DNA of 42,007 bases from positions 1 to 42,007 of the forward strand of contig CAMMYS010000037.1 of the NCBI GenBank assembly GCA_946528555.1, given 5' to 3'. The DNA is from an uncultured Mycoplasmatota bacterium (GTDB lineage Bacteria > Bacillota_I > Bacilli_A > RF39 > UBA660). Numbering within the stretch: position 1 is the stretch's first letter; each line of letters begins with the position of its first letter. The notes below the pieces were generated by a model. It had not been told where the DNA came from. It saw nothing but the letters and a program-made list of their open reading frames with translations, and did not search any database. A program made the position numbers and the translations under genes. Shown here piece by piece: positions 1 through 7,116 of the stretch.

Positions 1-302
1 AAACTTATTTGATTATAAAAATCATATAATATCTTTTTAATACTAAGATATCTATCATTAACATTATCTGATTCTATATCATAAAAGTTATCTATATTTA
101 AAGAATTATCCTTTAAATTATCAAATCTAATAAATATTTCATTATCATTAAACTTATTAATACGATCAAACTTAATATTCAATAAACTCATTTCATTTTC
201 AAATAATAATATTAATTCAACTTTTACCCTATCTATTAAACCATCATGTTTATTATTAACCATATTAAAAAGACCATTAATTATCATCTTTGACTTGTTC
301 AT
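1..302 (-). CDS. hypothetical protein, 3' end cut by the window edge
   Basis: An open frame starts at an ATG at 302 and reads without a stop to the left edge, giving about 100 visible residues rich in Asn, Asp, Ile and Lys (starts MNKSKMIINGLF). The GGTGAT upstream of the ATG is the usual ribosome binding site type here. It overlaps the 3' end of the 39-codon ORF at 277-396 in another frame, so the two are probably translationally coupled. No family was recognised. The function cannot be judged from the visible part. Confidence 0.6.
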   Translation of the reverse strand, partial: MNKSKMIINGLFNMVNNKHDGLIDRVKVELILLFENEMSLLNIKFDRINKFNDNEIFIRFDNLKDNSLNIDNFYDIESDNVNDRYLSIKKILYDFYNQIS

Positions 303-396
303 CAGTATCACCTACTTTTGATTCATATATACTATCTATATATTCAAAGATATTATCATTTTTATCTAATTCTTCAATTTTAACGTACTCTTCCAT
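277..396 (-). CDS. small acidic hypothetical protein (39 aa)
   Basis: ATG at 396 preceded by GAGAAGTGAT at a workable distance; stop TAA at 277-279. The product is 39 residues and acidic (many D/E, ends DEQVKDDN), with no membrane segment and no Cys. Its last 26 bases overlap the start of the following gene, a typical coupling arrangement. It could instead be a leader ORF for the downstream gene. Only the start signal and the open frame support it. Confidence 0.45.
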   Translation of the reverse strand: MEEYVKIEELDKNDNIFEYIDSIYESKVGDTDEQVKDDN

Positions 397-427
397 AATT
401 ATCACTTCTCTATTATATCATAATAAT

Positions 428-453
428 AAAAAACCCAAATATTAATTTGAGTC
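428..453 (-). terminator. intrinsic terminator overlapping a stop codon
   Basis: On minus, ACTCAAAT and ATTTGGGT form an 8-bp stem followed by a run of T. The stop codon of the 196-aa gene (442-444) lies in the loop. Confidence 0.75.
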
Positions 454-1032
454 TTTTCTATAATCAATTTTATTTAATATTTCATTCATATATTCATTTA
501 ATTTTGATGTTATTTTATCATTTTCAATATCTATTTTATCTAAAACAATATCTTTAGGTGGCATACTTGATGGACTGGATGATACTGTTATTTGATAGAA
601 ATCATTTATTACTGGATCATAAAAATATGAAATAAATTGTCTTTGTACAATCTTTTCATCATTAATAGGAATAATCATATCACAAACATATGTTTTGAAA
701 GTAAAATTAGTATTTTTAGTTTCCTTAAAGAATCTAAATGCTTCATCAACTCTTTCACAACCAGATTCAATCATAAATTGTTTAGTAGAATTAATTACTG
801 CTTCGATTCTTTTATCAAAAGTTCCTTCCTCAATATATCCATCTGATGTAATTTGTTCAACGAAACCATCTTTTTCTGCTAATAAAATTATTTGAGCATC
901 ATCACTTTCTAATGATTGAAAACCATCAAGTAAAGGAAAATGGATTCCTTGAGCATGTAATTTATAATCAATATCTCTTGTCATTTCAATAATTTCTTCC
1001 ATGAAATCATCTAATACTAATGCATCTTCCAT
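442..1032 (-). CDS. hypothetical soluble protein (196 aa)
   Basis: ATG at 1032 with AGGTGAT just upstream. The 196-residue protein is acidic, with no signal peptide or membrane segment. It has an N-terminal helical part, one Cys pair at widely separated positions (SGCERV, YVCDMI) and a charged C-terminal helix. No family was recognised. It is single, bounded by its own terminator downstream and by the terminator of the tRNA/tmRNA cluster upstream. Confidence 0.75.
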   Translation of the reverse strand: MEDALVLDDFMEEIIEMTRDIDYKLHAQGIHFPLLDGFQSLESDDAQIILLAEKDGFVEQITSDGYIEEGTFDKRIEAVINSTKQFMIESGCERVDEAFRFFKETKNTNFTFKTYVCDMIIPINDEKIVQRQFISYFYDPVINDFYQITVSSSPSSMPPKDIVLDKIDIENDKITSKLNEYMNEILNKIDYRKDSN

Positions 1033-1061
1033 ATCATCACCTACTATAAAAATTATAACAT

Positions 1062-1092
1062 AAAAAAAGAACTATTAAAAGTTCTATTTTTT
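1062..1092 (-). terminator. terminator of the tRNA-Gln/tRNA-Thr unit
   Basis: AGAAC/GTTCT stem extended by A/T pairs, with a run of T on the minus strand, four bases after the encoded CCA of tRNA-Thr. Confidence 0.7.
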
Positions 1093-1095
1093 AAG

Positions 1096-1171
1096 TGGTG
1101 CTGGAAACATGAATTGAACATGCGACCTACGCGTTACGAGGGCGTTGCTCTACCAACTGAGCTATTCCAGC
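1096..1171 (-). tRNA. tRNA-Thr, anticodon CGT
   Basis: A full cloverleaf can be drawn: acceptor GCTGGAA/TTCCAGC, D stem GCTC/GAGC, anticodon loop CTCGTAA, T arm with loop TTCAATT, discriminator A and encoded CCA (1096-1098). The anticodon stem has a C-C mismatch at its last pair (31-39) next to the loop. CGT reads ACG, a rare codon in such an AT-rich genome. Only one base separates it from tRNA-Gln. Confidence 0.9.
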
Positions 1172-1172
1172 A

Positions 1173-1246
1173 TGGTTGCCCTGATAGGATTCGAACCTAT
1201 GATTATGGAGTCAGAGTCCAATGCCTTACCACTTGGCCACAGGGCA
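1173..1246 (-). tRNA. tRNA-Gln, anticodon CTG
   Basis: Cloverleaf: acceptor TGCCCTG/CAGGGCA, D stem GCC/GGC, anticodon loop CTCTGAC, T arm ATAGG/CCTAT with loop TTCGAAT, discriminator A and encoded CCA (1173-1175). The outer anticodon-stem pair (27-43) is T-T. CTG reads CAG. It is co-oriented with, and almost touching, tRNA-Thr, so the two are likely processed from one transcript. Confidence 0.9.
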
Positions 1247-1300
1247 ATTACTTAATAAGTATAACATATACAATCAAAAATATTAAACATTAATTTATAA

Positions 1301-1323
1301 ATAAAAAAGAACTTTCGTTCTTT
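1301..1323 (-). terminator. ssrA terminator
   Basis: Perfect 7-bp stem AAAGAAC/GTTCTTT with a 4-base loop, followed by six T on the minus strand, just downstream of the tmRNA 3' end. Confidence 0.85.
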
Positions 1324-1333
1324 ATATACTTAT

Positions 1334-1690
1334 TGGTGGAGCTGAGGAGTAACGACCTCCTGTCCAAGATACATTCTATTAACACATCTACATGTTTAGT
1401 TGGTTTTTTGTTTCATATAATAATATAGATTGCCAACTTCTTTTATTATACTAAGTTCATAAAACCTTCATTAATTAGTATGAACACCTAATTAGTATAG
1501 TTCACTTTATGACACCCAGCTTAAATCTCGTGAACAAAAGATTAAAGTGGATGCTCCGCTTTTAACTAATTATTAAGCAAAAGCTGGAGAAAAACTATAT
1601 TCGTTTCCGTTTATTTTTGTTTTTGCATTTAAAGTATGCCTACTACATGCATATTAACCAAACACTATCCTGTCGAATCAATGCAGCCCC
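1334..1690 (-). ncRNA. ssrA: transfer-messenger RNA (tmRNA)
   Basis: The 5' end (GGGGCTGCATTGATTCGACAG) and 3' end (GACAGGAGG...CTCCAGCTCCACCA type) match the tRNA-like domain of tmRNA, with CCA encoded. The RNA is 357 nt, the usual size. The tag frame appears to begin at GCA (1624-1626) and end at tandem TAA stops (1570-1575), encoding AKTKINGNEYSFSPAFA. The tmRNA rescues stalled ribosomes and tags the product for proteolysis. The resume codon is my reading from the GCA position and the tandem stops; the tag ends AFA rather than the common LAA. Confidence 0.93.
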
Positions 1691-1707
1691 AAATTAATAA
1701 TATATAG

Positions 1708-1736
1708 ATTATATCATAAATAATTGAAATTGACAA
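1708..1736 (-). promoter_or_regulatory. ssrA promoter
   Basis: Minus strand TTGTCA (1731-1736), a 17-base spacer, then TATAAT (1708-1713). Its -35 overlaps that of the divergent promoter at 1730-1758 by five of six bases. Confidence 0.75.
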
Positions 1737-1758
1737 TTGTATTATATTTAATTAAAAT
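1730..1758 (+). promoter_or_regulatory. promoter of the CDP-alcohol phosphatidyltransferase gene
   Basis: TTGACA (1730-1735), a 17-base spacer, then TAAAAT (1753-1758). The -10 ends only six bases before the ATG at 1765, so the transcript should start at or next to the start codon (leaderless). Confidence 0.75.
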
Positions 1759-1764
1759 ATAATT

Positions 1765-2475
1765 ATGCAAAAAAATAAGTGTCAAAAATTTAAAATTATA
1801 CTAGTAAATTCAATAACATTATTAAGACTTATTGGATTTTTTGTTTTGCCAATTATTTATTTTCATTATGATGCTGGTGTATGCGCAATAGTGACTCTTT
1901 GCCTATTTTTAACTGACTTTATTGATGGATTCTTAGCCAGAAAATTAAAAGCCTCTACTTTAATTGGTGCATTTTTAGATGCTTTATGTGACAAATTATT
2001 AAATATAATGTCTATTGTATTAATAGGAATTACTTATGAAAATATGTTGTTTCCTTTAATAATAGAAGTTGCTATTTTATATACATCATATGAAACATAT
2101 AGATACGGAGGTAACGTTAAGTCATTAACTATAGGAAAAATAAAAACTTTTATATTAAATGTATGTGTAATCGTATGTTTTGTGTTCCTAGCTATAAATA
2201 AACTAAATACAAATAATACTATTATTCTTTATATTATTAATCATACAGAAGTTTTTATTAATTTCTTTAGTTCTATTACTTCAATATTTTGTTTAATAAC
2301 TTTAATCCTATACATTAAAAAATATGAAGAAACAAGAGAAGATAGAAATGCTATTAAAATAGTTAAAACTAAAAAGAAATTCAAATCAAAAGAAGAATTA
2401 AAAAAGATAGCTTTTGATACACAATATTATCTAAAACATAAAGATGAATCTATAATGGCACAATTATACATTTAG
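1765..2475 (+). CDS. CDP-alcohol phosphatidyltransferase (PgsA-like)
   Basis: Membrane enzyme that transfers a phosphatidyl group from CDP-diacylglycerol to an alcohol, most likely glycerol 3-phosphate in phosphatidylglycerol synthesis. The full family signature D-x2-DG-x2-AR-x8-G-x3-D-x3-D is present (DFIDGFLARKL...GAFLDALCD, about residues 52-77), supplying the metal-binding Asp residues. Several hydrophobic helices follow; the last 50 residues are a basic cytoplasmic tail. At 236 aa it is longer than typical PgsA (about 190) because of this tail. There is no ribosome binding site; the -10 lies six bases upstream. The exact alcohol substrate cannot be read from the sequence. Confidence 0.88.
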   Translation: MQKNKCQKFKIILVNSITLLRLIGFFVLPIIYFHYDAGVCAIVTLCLFLTDFIDGFLARKLKASTLIGAFLDALCDKLLNIMSIVLIGITYENMLFPLIIEVAILYTSYETYRYGGNVKSLTIGKIKTFILNVCVIVCFVFLAINKLNTNNTIILYIINHTEVFINFFSSITSIFCLITLILYIKKYEETREDRNAIKIVKTKKKFKSKEELKKIAFDTQYYLKHKDESIMAQLYI

Positions 2476-2501
2476 ACATTTTATTAATTTTATGGTAAAA
2501 T
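2473..2501 (+). promoter_or_regulatory. promoter for the thioredoxin-like/EIIB-like pair
   Basis: TAGACA (2473-2478, overlapping the upstream stop codon), a 17-base spacer, then TAAAAT (2496-2501) with an extended TG at -15. Confidence 0.6.
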
Positions 2502-2518
2502 GATTGAGGTGAATATAT

Positions 2519-3139
2519 ATGAAGAAATTTAAAATATTATGTATTATTGTAGTAGCAGTAGTTGGAGCTTTAATAATATATAATCACTTTGATAAAGAGG
2601 AATTTAAGAATAATCTTCCTAATGTTATATCAAATGATTATAATTTAACAAGTGAAACTGTAGTATATGAAACTGCTAATATAGATGAAGTAATAAATAT
2701 AGTTAATAATAAATATGGAATTATATTTATGTGCACACCTGATACTGATTGGTGTAAAAAATATGCTGAAATATTAAATGATGTAGCTATTGAAAAAGAT
2801 ATTGATAAAATATATTACTTAAATATTAAATATGATAGAAGTATGAATACTAATAAGTATCAAAAATTAGTTAATTTATTATCAGAAATATTATTAACTG
2901 ATGATACAGGAAATAAAAGAATATATATGCCTGAAGTTGTTTTTGTAAGAGATGGCAAAATAATAGCACATGATAATGAAACATCTTTTATAACAAATGA
3001 TGTTACTGTAGATGATTATTGGAGCGAGGAAAATATTAATAGACTTAAAAATAAATTATATGGTTATATTGATGAATTAAATACTATTGAAGAAGATAAT
3101 GAAACAATTAATAATGAAACTATAGAAAGTGAGGAATAA
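2519..3139 (+). CDS. membrane-anchored thioredoxin-like protein without CxxC
   Basis: ATG with GAGGTGAAT upstream. Residues 5-22 form one membrane anchor and the rest should lie outside the membrane. The fold looks like thioredoxin: a hydrophobic strand (GIIFM) runs into C72-TPDTDW-C79, and later a strand pair follows a Pro (YMPEVVFVRDGKI, P138) in the position of the thioredoxin cis-proline. Where the redox CxxC would sit the protein has T76-D-W-C79, so the attacking Cys is replaced by Thr. C72 lies seven residues before C79. The tail is Glu/Asn-rich and acidic. It is two bases from the next gene. Redox activity is uncertain; a binding or chaperone role is possible. Confidence 0.65.
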   Translation: MKKFKILCIIVVAVVGALIIYNHFDKEEFKNNLPNVISNDYNLTSETVVYETANIDEVINIVNNKYGIIFMCTPDTDWCKKYAEILNDVAIEKDIDKIYYLNIKYDRSMNTNKYQKLVNLLSEILLTDDTGNKRIYMPEVVFVRDGKIIAHDNETSFITNDVTVDDYWSEENINRLKNKLYGYIDELNTIEEDNETINNETIESEE

Positions 3140-3141
3140 TT

Positions 3142-3453
3142 ATGTATTGGCAATATTTTGTAATAATCGGTATTCTTCTTATAATATCATTTGTAATACT
3201 TAAACTAAGAAAAAAAGATTTTCATGATGAAATGAATAAATTAGTGCAATATCTTGGTGGAAAAGATAATATAATTGATTCACAAATTAATTTATCAAGA
3301 TTAAAGGTTACTTTAAAAGATACAAGTATTGTAAATAAAGAAGGAATACAAAAATTAGGTGCTAAAGGTATAGTTGAAATTGATAATGAATTAAAAATAA
3401 TTCTTGGGCCTAATTCAAAACAAATAAAAAAATATATGGCTGATTTAAAATAA
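3142..3453 (+). CDS. membrane-anchored PTS EIIB-like domain lacking the phosphorylation Cys
   Basis: 103 residues: one N-terminal membrane helix (about 4-20), a basic linker, then a domain resembling the glucose-type EIIB fold (YLGGKDNII... and LGAKGIVEID...IILGP). In this family the phosphorylated Cys sits in a CITRLR-type motif; here the matching stretch is INLSRLK, with Asn50 at the Cys position while the following Arg is kept. No EIIA or EIIC partner is nearby. It therefore cannot phosphorylate sugar in the usual way and probably serves as a binding or sensing module. It is co-transcribed with the thioredoxin-like gene. Confidence 0.7.
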   Translation: MYWQYFVIIGILLIISFVILKLRKKDFHDEMNKLVQYLGGKDNIIDSQINLSRLKVTLKDTSIVNKEGIQKLGAKGIVEIDNELKIILGPNSKQIKKYMADLK

Positions 3454-3467
3454 TCAGTCTTTTTTTA
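3438..3467 (+). terminator. terminator with the stop codon in its loop
   Basis: GGCTGATT (3438-3445) pairs with AATCAGTC (3452-3459), followed by eight T. The TAA of the EIIB-like gene lies in the loop. Confidence 0.8.
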
Positions 3468-3470
3468 TTA

Positions 3471-3496
3471 AAAAAAAGCACTTTTTAAAGTGCTTT
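3471..3496 (-). terminator. terminator of the CPBP/phosphoesterase operon
   Basis: AAAGCACT/AGTGCTTT stem with a run of A at 3471-3477 (T on minus); the last codons of the phosphoesterase gene are in the 5' arm. Confidence 0.8.
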
Positions 3497-4363
3497 TAAT
3501 CTATATAAATTAAATGATGGTTTATTATTTAATCTATAATCATATTCATCAGTACCTAATCCACTAGACATATAAATACTTGTAATACCTTTCTTTTGAA
3601 AATCTTCAGTATATTTATATGCATTCTTATCATAAATTAATCCACCATAAGCAGGTATTTTAATTAAACCACCTAGAGAATGTCCACCAAGTATTAAATC
3701 AACTTCATAGTTACTATCATCAATTGATTTAATAGTTTTACCATCATGTACTAAAGTAATAATATATTTTCTATTATCATCGTTATAAAATTCAAAAGCT
3801 TTTGAAAGATCAGCTTTTTCTTTAATTGAACTTGGTAATCCTACTATATAGATACTTTCATTAGTTTTATAAAATATTTCCTCATATGAATTATTAAGTA
3901 TTGTAAATCCACTTGTTGTCATTATTTCTTCATATTTGTTTAATTTAAAATCATTATCACCATATATAGCATATTTACCTATTTTAGCGTCAATATTCTT
4001 TAAAAACTCTGATAGCGTTGAAATATCTTCTTCAGATAGTTTTGTTGCTAAATCACCTGTAAAAACGACTATATCAGGCTTTAGTATATTTATTTTTTTC
4101 AATAAGACTGGAAGATCATCTTTATCAAATGTAGAATTAAAATACATATCTGAAAAATGAACTATTTTAACACCACTAAAATTACTAGATAATATACTAC
4201 TCTCTACCCTATACTCTTTAACTTCTAGTCCTTTAGTACCAACATATTTTGAATAAAATATAAGACCTACTATTAACATAATAACTATTAGTATTATATT
4301 TATTAATTTTCTAAATCTTGGTTTTTCTTCTTCAACAATTTCTTCTTCTTTTTCTTTTGACAT
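3485..4363 (-). CDS. membrane-anchored metallophosphoesterase-like protein, degenerate
   Basis: 292 residues: an acidic cytoplasmic start (KEKEEEIVEEE), one membrane helix at about 19-37, then a calcineurin-like phosphoesterase fold of the YkuE type. Landmarks are HFSDMYF, FTGDLATK (D104), YGDNDF, LVHDG and GGHSLGG. Compared with the family (DxH, GNHD, GHxH), D-x-H reads D-M-Y, GNHD reads GDND and GHTHGG reads GHSLGG, so several metal-binding His/Asn residues are missing. Its start shares one base with the stop of the upstream CPBP gene. Either it binds metal differently or it is an inactive relative. Confidence 0.72.
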   Translation of the reverse strand: MSKEKEEEIVEEEKPRFRKLINIILIVIMLIVGLIFYSKYVGTKGLEVKEYRVESSILSSNFSGVKIVHFSDMYFNSTFDKDDLPVLLKKINILKPDIVVFTGDLATKLSEEDISTLSEFLKNIDAKIGKYAIYGDNDFKLNKYEEIMTTSGFTILNNSYEEIFYKTNESIYIVGLPSSIKEKADLSKAFEFYNDDNRKYIITLVHDGKTIKSIDDSNYEVDLILGGHSLGGLIKIPAYGGLIYDKNAYKYTEDFQKKGITSIYMSSGLGTDEYDYRLNNKPSFNLYRLKAL

Positions 4364-5079
4364 TATAATACTCCTAAGAAATGCATTTGTAATAATAATA
4401 TACCATTTAATAAATTATGAATACTATGCATCATAATACTACTAAATGTAGTTTTTGTTTTATTATCTAATAATGCAAACATTAAACCAAAACTTCCATA
4501 TGGAATTATAAATAATAAATCAGTTAATATAAATGTTCCACTAATAATATTAGTCATAATATGAGCAAATCCAAATAATAAACCACTAATAATACCATAT
4601 ATCCATTTATTTTTAATAATAGTAGCTAAACTCTTTCTAAAAACTAGTTCTTCTGTTAATGGTGCTATAAAAACTATATTAAACATCATAAATCCAGTAT
4701 GGCTAAATAATAATTCTCTTACCAAAGATTCATTTTGAGCAATATCTTTAACAAAAGATACTATAAATATATTACATACAAACATTAACATAACACCAGT
4801 TATATAGTATCTTAAACATGTTCCAAATTGCTCTCTAAATTTATCTACAAATAATTTAAATTCTTTAATAAGATCTTTATAATAAATAGTAATTAAAGTA
4901 ATTAAGAAAATAATATCGCCTAATAAACTACATGCATATGTATTTTTTATTACATCTTTTAAAACCAATGCAAATAAAGTTGGTAATAGAACTATACCAA
5001 GTACACAATATAAGCACCATAAAAAATTAACATACCATTCTCTATCTTTAGTATAACTATTAATTAATCTACGTTTCAC
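4363..5079 (-). CDS. CPBP family intramembrane metalloprotease
   Basis: 238 residues with six or more membrane helices. The family motifs are in order: EELVFR (EExxxR, after APLT), FGFAHI, and HSIHNLL (HxxxN) near the C-terminus, which together form the intramembrane metal site of CAAX/CPBP proteases. The GTG at 5079 is preferred because the GTG at 5088 is part of the GGTGAAT ribosome binding site. It is the first gene of a two-gene operon with the phosphoesterase-like gene. The substrate is unknown; relatives handle prenyl proteins, regulators or bacteriocin immunity. Confidence 0.8.
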   Translation of the reverse strand: MKRRLINSYTKDREWYVNFLWCLYCVLGIVLLPTLFALVLKDVIKNTYACSLLGDIIFLITLITIYYKDLIKEFKLFVDKFREQFGTCLRYYITGVMLMFVCNIFIVSFVKDIAQNESLVRELLFSHTGFMMFNIVFIAPLTEELVFRKSLATIIKNKWIYGIISGLLFGFAHIMTNIISGTFILTDLLFIIPYGSFGLMFALLDNKTKTTFSSIMMHSIHNLLNGILLLQMHFLGVL

Positions 5080-5124
5080 TATATTCACCTATAATAATTA
5101 TATACTAATTAGTATTTTTATAAA

Positions 5125-5158
5125 AGAAAAAGTTAACTTATTTTACTAAGTTAACTTT
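5125..5158 (-). terminator. dut-tyrS terminator
   Basis: Twelve-base perfect stem AAAGTTAACTTA/TAAGTTAACTTT. Its first arm is made of the last tyrS codons and the stop codon lies inside the hairpin. Confidence 0.85.
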
Positions 5159-6346
5159 AATATGTACTTTTTTACCTTTACTGATAATAAATTTATCTTT
5201 AAACATATCTTCAGTAATTAATAAATTAGGATCAGTAACTTTTTCAGAATTAATACTAATTCCATTTCCTTGTACTAATCTTCTAGCTTCAGATTTAGAT
5301 GGAGCTAATTTAGTTTGAACTAATAAATCCATTATATTAGTATTTTCTTCTAATTTAACATCTGCTTCTTCCATCCCTTCTTCACTATATCCCTTAGAGA
5401 ATACTTCTTCACTTGTTTTAACAGCTAAGTCTGCTTCTTCTTTGCCATGTAAATCTTTTACAAATTCATAAGCAAGTGCTTTTTGAGCCAATCTTTTTTC
5501 AGGTTCATTTTTAACACTTTCTTCTAACTTAGTAATTTCTTCAGGTGTTAAGAATGTAAATACTTTTAAGTATTCAATTACTTTAGAGTCATCAGTATTA
5601 ATTAAGTATTGATATATTTTATATGGACTAGTTTTTTCTTTATCAAGCCATAAAGCATTTCCTTCACTTTTACCAAATTTATTACCATTTTGATCTAATA
5701 TTAATGGCATAGTAAATCCATATGCTTCTTTACCAGTTTTCTTCTTAATTAATTCAATACCAGTAGTAATATTACCCCATTGATCAGAACCTTCTACTTG
5801 CATAATACAATTTTTTCTATTAAATAATTCTAAGAAATCATTTCCTTGTATTAAAGTATATGAAAATTCTGCATAAGTAATACCAGTTTCTAATCTTCTT
5901 CTAATAATATCTTTATCAAGCATATAATTAACATTAATATATTTACCTACATCTCTCAAGAAATCTAAGTATGAAACATCCTTTGTCCAATCATAATTAT
6001 CAACAATTTCAGCTTTTCCATCAAATATTCTATCAATTTGATTTCTAATTCCTTCAATATTATTTCTTACAGTTTCATAACTAATAATTTCTCTTTCAGC
6101 AGTTGGTCTTGGATCTCCTATTAAACCTGTTGCTCCACCACATAATAATATTGGTTTATGTCCATGAAGAGCAAGTCTTTTAGCAGTAACTAGTGAACTA
6201 TAATGTCCTATATGTAATGAATCAGCAGTAGGATCAGTTCCCCAATAAAACGTTACTTTTTCTTCATTTAATAATCTTTCTATTTCTTCTTCATTACTTA
6301 AATCTTTAATTAAGCCTCTCCATTTTAGTTCTTCAAAAAATGTCAT
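5138..6346 (-). CDS. tyrS: tyrosyl-tRNA synthetase
   Basis: Class I synthetase that charges tRNA-Tyr. The HIGH motif is HIGHY (about residue 46), preceded by the FYWGTDPTADSL signature; the KMSKS loop reads KFGKS (about 226). The C-terminal 65 residues form an S4 RNA-binding domain. At 402 aa it has the normal length for the bacterial TyrS family. Its ATG overlaps the dut stop codon (TAATG), and its ribosome binding site (GGAGG) lies within the last dut codons. Expression is controlled by the Tyr T-box upstream of dut. Confidence 0.97.
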   Translation of the reverse strand: MTFFEELKWRGLIKDLSNEEEIERLLNEEKVTFYWGTDPTADSLHIGHYSSLVTAKRLALHGHKPILLCGGATGLIGDPRPTAEREIISYETVRNNIEGIRNQIDRIFDGKAEIVDNYDWTKDVSYLDFLRDVGKYINVNYMLDKDIIRRRLETGITYAEFSYTLIQGNDFLELFNRKNCIMQVEGSDQWGNITTGIELIKKKTGKEAYGFTMPLILDQNGNKFGKSEGNALWLDKEKTSPYKIYQYLINTDDSKVIEYLKVFTFLTPEEITKLEESVKNEPEKRLAQKALAYEFVKDLHGKEEADLAVKTSEEVFSKGYSEEGMEEADVKLEENTNIMDLLVQTKLAPSKSEARRLVQGNGISINSEKVTDPNLLITEDMFKDKFIISKGKKVHIKVNLVK

Positions 6347-6831
6347 TATTTTTCCTCCTTATTAGTGGAACCAATTCCACCCTTTCTTTTTTTAATATTT
6401 TTATCTTCATCATCTACTGTTAAAAATTTAGTAAATATTCCTTGTGCTATTCTATCACCAACATTTACTTTAAATTCCTTAGTACCATGATTAATTAACT
6501 TAATAGCAAAATGTCCCTCATTATCTGGATTATTATAAAAATCAGCATCTATAACACCAACACTATTTGATAAACAAACATCATATTTAAATCCTACTGA
6601 ACTTCTATCAAATATAAAGAATACTTCATCATCATTCATTTCTACTTTAATACCAGTTTTAAATGCATGAGATTCTCCAGGTTGTAAAGTATATTCTTCA
6701 ATACTTCTAATATCATACCCTGCACTTTTAGATGTACTTCTTTTAGGAAGTTCAATGCTATTATATAATTCTTTATCATCACAAACATCTTTTTTAAATT
6801 GCTTGTATGATATTTTATAAAACTTTCTCAT
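6346..6831 (-). CDS. dut: dUTP diphosphatase
   Basis: Trimeric-type dUTPase, hydrolysing dUTP to dUMP and PPi. The five family motifs are visible: AGYDIRS, DRSSVGFK, the Tyr/Asp loop GVIDADFYNN, GDRIAQGIF, and the C-terminal KGGIGSTNKE (Gly/Ser/Thr arm that closes over the substrate). The start is the ATG at 6831 with TTTGGAGG eight bases before it; an upstream in-frame ATG (6858) lies inside the T-box terminator and is not used. The product is 161 aa. It is the first gene after a tyrosine T-box, an odd setting for a nucleotide enzyme. Confidence 0.93.
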   Translation of the reverse strand: MRKFYKISYKQFKKDVCDDKELYNSIELPKRSTSKSAGYDIRSIEEYTLQPGESHAFKTGIKVEMNDDEVFFIFDRSSVGFKYDVCLSNSVGVIDADFYNNPDNEGHFAIKLINHGTKEFKVNVGDRIAQGIFTKFLTVDDEDKNIKKRKGGIGSTNKEEK

Positions 6832-6845
6832 ATATTCCTCCAAAT

Positions 6846-7042
6846 AAAAAGGTACCATTATAAGGACGAATAAATCGTGGTACCACCTTAATTTATAGAA
6901 TTAATCTACCTCAATGACTATATAGCATCACCTAAAGTAACTCCAAAATATGTAACTCATTATGAACATTTAATAGTTTTCACCAACCACTATTTCTCTA
7001 AATAAATGATTTCATAAATCTTTTATTTCTTCCCCATTACTA
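6846..7042 (-). promoter_or_regulatory. T-box leader, tyrosine type
   Basis: The conserved T-box AAGGTGGTACCACG is at 6876-6889. A terminator (GGTACC-based stem with a T run) spans 6846-6887 and is mutually exclusive with the antiterminator. Upstream are a Stem I with GGTTGGTGAAAAC and a GAGTTACATAT...GGAG stretch in which TAC (6952-6954) fits a Tyr specifier codon. Uncharged tRNA-Tyr would bind and prevent termination, raising dut-tyrS. Specifier assignment is by position, not by a fold calculation. Confidence 0.88.
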
Positions 7043-7048
7043 GGAATA

Positions 7049-7077
7049 AGTATAAATTATTTAATATTTTTTGTCAA
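7049..7077 (-). promoter_or_regulatory. promoter of the dut-tyrS operon
   Basis: TTGACA (7072-7077), a 17-base spacer, TATACT (7049-7054), just before the T-box leader. Confidence 0.85.
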
Positions 7078-7091
7078 TTGTAAAATTAAAT

Positions 7092-7116
7092 AAAAAAGAA
7101 ATCAAATTGATTTCTT
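7092..7116 (-). terminator. rpmG-efp terminator
   Basis: AAGAAATCA/TGATTTCTT stem with a T run on minus; it overlaps the efp stop codon. Confidence 0.8.
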
